Shown piece by piece: positions 59,301 through 64,000 of a stretch of DNA of 64,000 nucleotides (the stretch's first letter is position 1; each line of letters starts with the position of its first letter). The position numbers and the translations under genes were made by a program. Origin of the DNA: Phoenix dactylifera (Eukaryota > Streptophyta > Magnoliopsida > Arecales > Arecaceae); assembly GCF_009389715.1 (NCBI RefSeq), contig NC_052399.1:5706585-5770584 (forward strand), given 5' to 3'. Below the pieces are notes generated by a model, which worked only from the letters and a program-made list of their open reading frames with translations, was not told the origin of the DNA and did not search any database.

Positions 59301-60720
59301 ATAGAAGGAGGTTATATATTTATGATCAAAGGATTTTCATTTATTGAAGAAACTATTATGTTCAACTTAAACAATCCTTCACTTAGGAATTCTTTTCCAA
59401 TAAACATTACACCATGAGAAATTACAATGTTATTGGACTAAAAAACTAGACGAAAGCCTTACTGGACAAGCAAGAAACCACTAATTAGGTTTCTCCTAAC
59501 GACCGAAACATATTGGATGCCGTGCAGGGACAGGACTTTTTTAGAGGTTAGCTTTAAGTCTACACATCCCACTCCTAGCACACGTGCGTCCGTACTATTT
59601 GCCATGATCATAGCTCCTCCACTTAAGATCTGGTAAGAAGAAAACCACGAGCGATCCGATCAAATGTGAATACCAGCTCCGGTATCAATCTACCAATCAA
59701 GTGCTTGTAAAGTCATGTTAACTTCAGGAGTGAAGGAAATAGACCTGAAAGCAGTATCAGAGGAGCCAGCGCCAGAAGTCACCATGTTGACTTGAGCATT
59801 GGTTGTGTGTGGACGTTTCTTCTTAGATTGAAGAGGTGCAGTTTTCTTATAGAAGCACTGGGGAGATAGATGGTTGGTCCGACCACACACATAATAGAAA
59901 CGAACACCACTTTCCTCATTCCTCTTCTGCTTCTGGGATTGGATAAGTTTTCCATTGTGGTGGTTAGGATTTCTAGGGTTGTAAGGTTTCTTTTTGTAAT
60001 TTTTATTTTTGAAGGGGCGGTTCTGATTTTTTTTTAGGTGGAGGCTCTATATTATAAGCATTATTCTTGTGTCCAGTAGAGGTTTTACTCCTGAGCCTGT
60101 GTTGCTTTTCAATCCTAATGGAGTTCAAAACTTAAGTTAGGGTGAGACCTCTTTGGGTATGGCTTAAGGTCTTAGCAAAATCAGACCAGGAATTTAGTAA
60201 TTATCTATCAGACAGGCTACCTGGAATGACTCATCCAAATTGGTTCCATTGGCCCTAAGTTGGTGGATTCGGATTTCAAAATCATGAATTTGTTCATTCA
60301 TAGGCTTTGAGTCCACCATTCTAAAATTATTGAAGTCGGAGGCCTTGAACCTCTTTATCCCAGCATCATCAAGACCATATTTGCTATCTGGTAGAAGTAG
60401 AAGGTTCAGTTTGGGAGGAGGATGAACTCCAATTTGGATTTGGGTTTTAGTGAGTAGCAAATCGTGAAGTAGTTGGGTTGAACCCATTATCAACTTCAAT
60501 AGTGCTCTCACTTATGGCGGAGATCAATCTTAATGTGGTGAGCCAGAACCACATTTGGTTCTGCCACCTCCTAAAGTTATGGCCATCATTTTTTTCTAGT
60601 TTGGCACTAAGGTGGTCATTAGTGTTAGAGGCCACAGAATCAGGATTATAGAATAGAGACAGAAACCTGATTGAAGGCAAAAAATTTATGTCAATAGATT
60701 GCACTAATATTAATATTGAA
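56380..60720 (-). mobile_element. Ty1/copia fossil, module copy 3
   Basis: Parts on the minus strand are gag (about 60640-60190), knuckle/protease region (about 59890-59620), integrase (59251-58640), a reverse transcriptase N-terminal part (58153-57923), a YVDDIL-containing part (57793-57188) and RNase H (57097-56741). It is broken in several places but slightly better preserved than copy 1. It holds the empty site (CAGGT, 56977-56981) of the TRIM inserted in copy 2. Confidence 0.87.
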
Positions 60721-60959
60721 CTTTGGATGTCTAATTGATATATCCAAAAACTAATAGCCAAATCAGCTCCAGATCGGTGGTGGAGCACTAGACTCACTTA
60801 AGTACCAGTCTTTCTTAGGCACGTATGCCTTTTTGATAAGATTTTATTTAACACTATTAGTTAGTAGATATAGTCACTAAAAATTACACAAATTCAATTT
60901 TTAGAAAAGCCTAAGTGCAAACTTAAATTTGTTGTTATGGATTAACCAATTTTCAAATT

Positions 60960-61475
60960 TTTTGTTTGAATTTTTTAAATTAGTAATAATTGATTACTAA
61001 TTTAGTGCTAGTAAAACAATTATTGTAATTGAGATCTAATATGTCAATTCAATGAATTATACGATTTATTACTTTATTAGAATAATGGATTACTAATTTT
61101 GTGCCATTAAATCAAATATTATAATTGAGATCTAAAATGTCAATTCAATAAATTATGAGATTTATTACCTTATTATAATAATTGATTACTAATTTTGTGC
61201 CAGCAAATCAAATATTGTAATTGAGATCTAAAATATCAATTTAATAAATTATAAGATTTATTACCTTATTAGAATAATTGATTACTAATTTTGTGCCAGC
61301 AAATCAAATATTATAATTGAGATATAAAATGTCAATTCAATGAATTATAAAATTTATTATCTTATTAGAATAATTGATTACTAATTTTTTATCAGCAAAT
61401 TAAATATTATAATTAAAATCTAAAATATCAATTCAATAAATTATAAGATTTATTACTTTATTAGAATAATGGGGT
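60960..61475. repeat. ~96-bp minisatellite upstream of CML3
   Basis: Same unit and position as at 7140-7610 and 31340-31850, about five copies, with unit-specific decay in the last copies. Confidence 0.85.
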
Positions 61476-61752
61476 GAGATCTAATAAGTTAATACAATGG
61501 AGAAAAAGAGTTTTAAAGCTATATGGTAATCGGAGGACGGATTTTGGCTTTTATGATTCGATTGGACATGGAGGGTATTTTCGTCCTCCAAGGATCTTGA
61601 GTTAAATGTATATGGACCGGATGCCATAAAGATATTAAGGCACGTCCAAATATGTACCGGCCGTTAATTTTCAGAAAGGAGAGCGCCGTTAGGATTCCGA
61701 TATTAGGCCCGTACGCGAACATAAGCACTTCTTTGCCGCTAGTCCACTCCAC

Positions 61753-61761
61753 TATAAATAG
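61753..61761 (+). promoter_or_regulatory. TATA box of CML3
   Basis: TATAAATAG in the same context as CML2, 15 bases before the ATG at 61777. Confidence 0.6.
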
Positions 61762-61776
61762 AATACGAAGCTCGCG

Positions 61777-62301
61777 ATGGCCAAACCCCAGGAATCGAAG
61801 AAGCCCCCGGAGCCGGCCTCCATGAACGACGTCGAGCGGGTCTTCGCGCAGTACGATGCCAACGGCGACGGCAAGATCTCGGCGTCGGAGCTAGCCAACG
61901 TGATGCGCGCCCTCGGATCTGAGGTATCCGACGAAGAACTCAAAGCCATGATGGCGGAGCTCGACTCCGACGGAGACGGCTTCGTGGATCTGAATGAGTT
62001 TGCCGCGTTCCACAGCGGGCTGGGCGACGCCGCCGAACGGGAGGGGGAGCTGAGGGACGCCTTCGCGATATACGATCTGGACAAGAACGGGCTGATCTCC
62101 GCGAAGGAGCTTCATCTGGTGCTGACGAGATTGGGCGAGAAGTGCTCTGTTCAGGACTGCTCCCGGATGATCCGGTCTGTCGATTTGGACGGCGATGGTA
62201 GCGTGAACTTTGAGGAGTTCAAGAAGATGATGGGCAACGGCGGGGGAAGGAAGGCATCTGACGGCAGTGGATCTCCGTTGCCGTCTTCATCCTCTAAGTG
62301 A
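61777..62301 (+). CDS. Calmodulin-like calcium sensor CML3, four EF-hands
   Basis: This 174-residue intronless protein has loops [36 protein letters not shown] and [12 protein letters not shown], with the [10 protein letters not shown] signature of the CML23/24 group. It is nearly identical to CML2, and the third base of the second codon differs (GCC against GCG). The tail is SPLPSSSSK. All calcium ligands are intact. An AATAAA lies at 62459. It is expected to be a cytosolic or nuclear calcium sensor. Confidence 0.94.
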   Translation: MAKPQESKKPPEPASMNDVERVFAQYDANGDGKISASELANVMRALGSEVSDEELKAMMAELDSDGDGFVDLNEFAAFHSGLGDAAEREGELRDAFAIYDLDKNGLISAKELHLVLTRLGEKCSVQDCSRMIRSVDLDGDGSVNFEEFKKMMGNGGGRKASDGSGSPLPSSSSK

Positions 62302-62877
62302 TGTGGGATATTGTTCATTCTTAGACGTTCTTTGGATGGAGATGAGGGCTTAATTAGTCTATCAAATTTCTTATCTCATTTGAGACGTCTTTATAGCTTG
62401 CGACCTGTAGTTGTGTGTTCTGGGATGCGTCTGAGAACTGACAATTACTAATTAGAGGAATAAATAAGCTTTTTCTTTCTTTTGCTTTGTGTTTTCTTCT
62501 TTTTTTTCTTCTTTTTTTTTGCGGAGAAGACGAGCTGGTACTCTATTCAGATTCGTTTTATAGTTTACTCTTATAACTTTTTCTTTATGTTTAACTAGTC
62601 TTGCGAGAGGGTTAAGGTAGGGACTCAGGGCTTAAATTATCTTTGATATTGGAATTCTCTTGATGGGATTTAAGAAGATATAGGTAGGAAGTAGATTTGT
62701 CCGTGTTCTTTGTTTTTTCTTCTTTCTTTTTTAGTTTCCGCAAGAGAGTGAAGAACCAAAGGGGGTTTCAATTGGTAATCCACTGGGCAGTGCGCTCTTT
62801 TCTTCTAATTTAAACTTTAGAGATTTTTTTGGCACGCGTAAAAGAAGTGGACCATTGTAACTGTACTGTATTTCATA
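62302..62877 (+). other. CML3 3' flank
   Basis: Collinear with the CML2 3' flank, with AATAAA at 62459 and a T-rich run near 62496-62520. Confidence 0.6.
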
Positions 62878-63183
62878 TGTAATGACTCAGAATCTTTAAG
62901 ATCTATCCAGCGAATAACCGATGTGGGACTAAACACACGTCCGCACGGATCCTCACATACTCCCTCCGTTCAGGCCCTGACGTCCTCGTCAGGCTAAGGG
63001 TTCAAATCTATTCAAATCTAATCACAAACACCACGATTAGTCCATGGTCAGCCCCAATGGATTCGTGCTGCAGTATACTCGGGTCCACATAGGTTATGGG
63101 CCGGATTGGCTCTGATACCATTTGTAATGACTTAGGATCTCACCTAAAATGACTAGCCGAAAGATATTATTTGGATTTCTTGA
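62878..63183 (-). mobile_element. TRIM fossil after CML3, broken
   Basis: Begins TGTAATGACTCAG at the same position relative to CML3 as the TRIM at 33225 has to CML2. The interior with its polypurine region and primer-binding-site complement GCTCTGATACCA (about 63110) is present, and both terminal repeats are incomplete. It is the same ancestral insertion as in modules 1 and 2. Confidence 0.8.
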
Positions 63184-64000
63184 AGATATTAATCTGTCAT
63201 TTAATGTAAAGTCATAATTTTTTCATGGCACCAAGAAATCCCATCCGTCCAGTAAAGACAGAGTATTAATTATATTTATTTTAAAATATTTAATTTTATT
63301 TAAACTAAAAAAATTTGATTCAAATTGTTACGACCTCACATTATTATAACTATATATTTTAATTTAAAAAGTAAAGAAAGATCAATAAAAAAAAAGTTTT
63401 GATTTCAAATTTTTTTTATGAGAGATTTAAGCTGAATTTTTTTTTCTTTTCGACCAGATCAATTCAAAAGTTACATTTTTCTTAGAGTGGAGATTGAATT
63501 CTTAAAAAAAAAAAATCTAATTATTAACCTTTCTAATGTACAAAATAATAGATGATATACATGATATAAGTCATTTATTCTTAATTATGATATAAAATAA
63601 AATAAGTAATTTAACTAATATCTAACCAATAAAAATATGGTGATGATGTCAAAACTTAAAAGTATCAAATAGTATATATTTTAATAATATATTAATTATT
63701 AGTTACATTTGCGTGTTGTGAGAATTGCTATCCGAAATAATTTATATTTATATTCAAATTATTAAAAATAACAATATGTTATACAAATACTAAGAAATTT
63801 AATTCAAGAAATATATGGGGATGAAGATATATAATAGAAATTTAGGAAAATCAAGAGCAATAGAATATCTCATTAAAATACTAGAAATATAAATTTTGAA
63901 GTTACTAAAAATGACAATGTATGAATAAAATAAGAATAAAAAGTTTAATAAAAATATATAAATAAATTTTAAAATTTAATAATTATTAGATAGGAATGTT
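63184..64000. other. AT-rich tail homologous to the sHSP2-sHSP3 spacer
   Basis: From about 63260 the sequence follows 44447-45208 with high identity. No gene lies within it. By alignment the next sHSP start codon would fall about 770 bases past the end of the window. Confidence 0.7.

Larger units (their letters stand above)
55124..62877 (+). repeat. CML module, copy 3
   Basis: Conserved block, LINE fragment, copia fossil, minisatellite, CML3 and 3' flank, collinear with copy 2 and sharing its derived junctions. It lacks the young TRIM of copy 2 and has a short TA tract (about 55356-55372). Confidence 0.88.

Overview
This is plant nuclear DNA, probably from a monocot. GC-rich intronless stress genes sit in AT-rich, transposon-packed intergenic DNA, with Ty1/copia, Ty3/gypsy, TRIM, LINE and CACTA elements. 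No organelle or prokaryote features are seen. I cannot fix the species from sequence alone.

The window is a head-to-tail tandem array. One module holds a LINE ORF1 fragment, a minus-strand copia fossil, a ~96-bp minisatellite, a four-EF-hand calmodulin-like gene (CML) and a TRIM. It occurs three times: about 1-11672, 24745-33640 and 55124-63183. Between modules lies a block with class I small heat-shock protein (sHSP) genes. The left block (11673-24744) has one gene, sHSP1. The right block (39751-55123) has two genes, sHSP2 and sHSP3, and an antisense sHSP pseudogene. All three CML and all three sHSP reading frames are intact. Promoters with TATA boxes and heat-shock elements are visible. The last ~750 bases match the spacer between sHSP2 and sHSP3, so another sHSP gene probably lies just beyond the window.

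Later insertions landed on individual copies, and the other copy still shows the empty site. A complete 8.9-kb CACTA element (12174-21078, TSD ATA) carries a TNP2-type transposase gene and a second En/Spm-type gene. A 439-bp TRIM (26956-27394, TSD CAGGT) sits in the second copia fossil. A 7.3-kb Ty3/gypsy element with nearly identical 919-bp LTRs (46700-53972, TSD ATTTC) sits downstream of sHSP3. A 6.1-kb CACTA element (33641-39724, TSD AAT) is nested in the LTR of an older TRIM. It carries the last six exons of a host NAP1 histone-chaperone gene with all splice sites and the reading frame preserved.

sHSP1 is a mosaic. Its promoter and N-terminus match sHSP2, and its remainder and 3' flank match sHSP3, as expected from unequal crossing-over. 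The biological reading is a locus where heat-shock chaperones and calcium sensors were amplified together, probably by unequal exchange between repeats.
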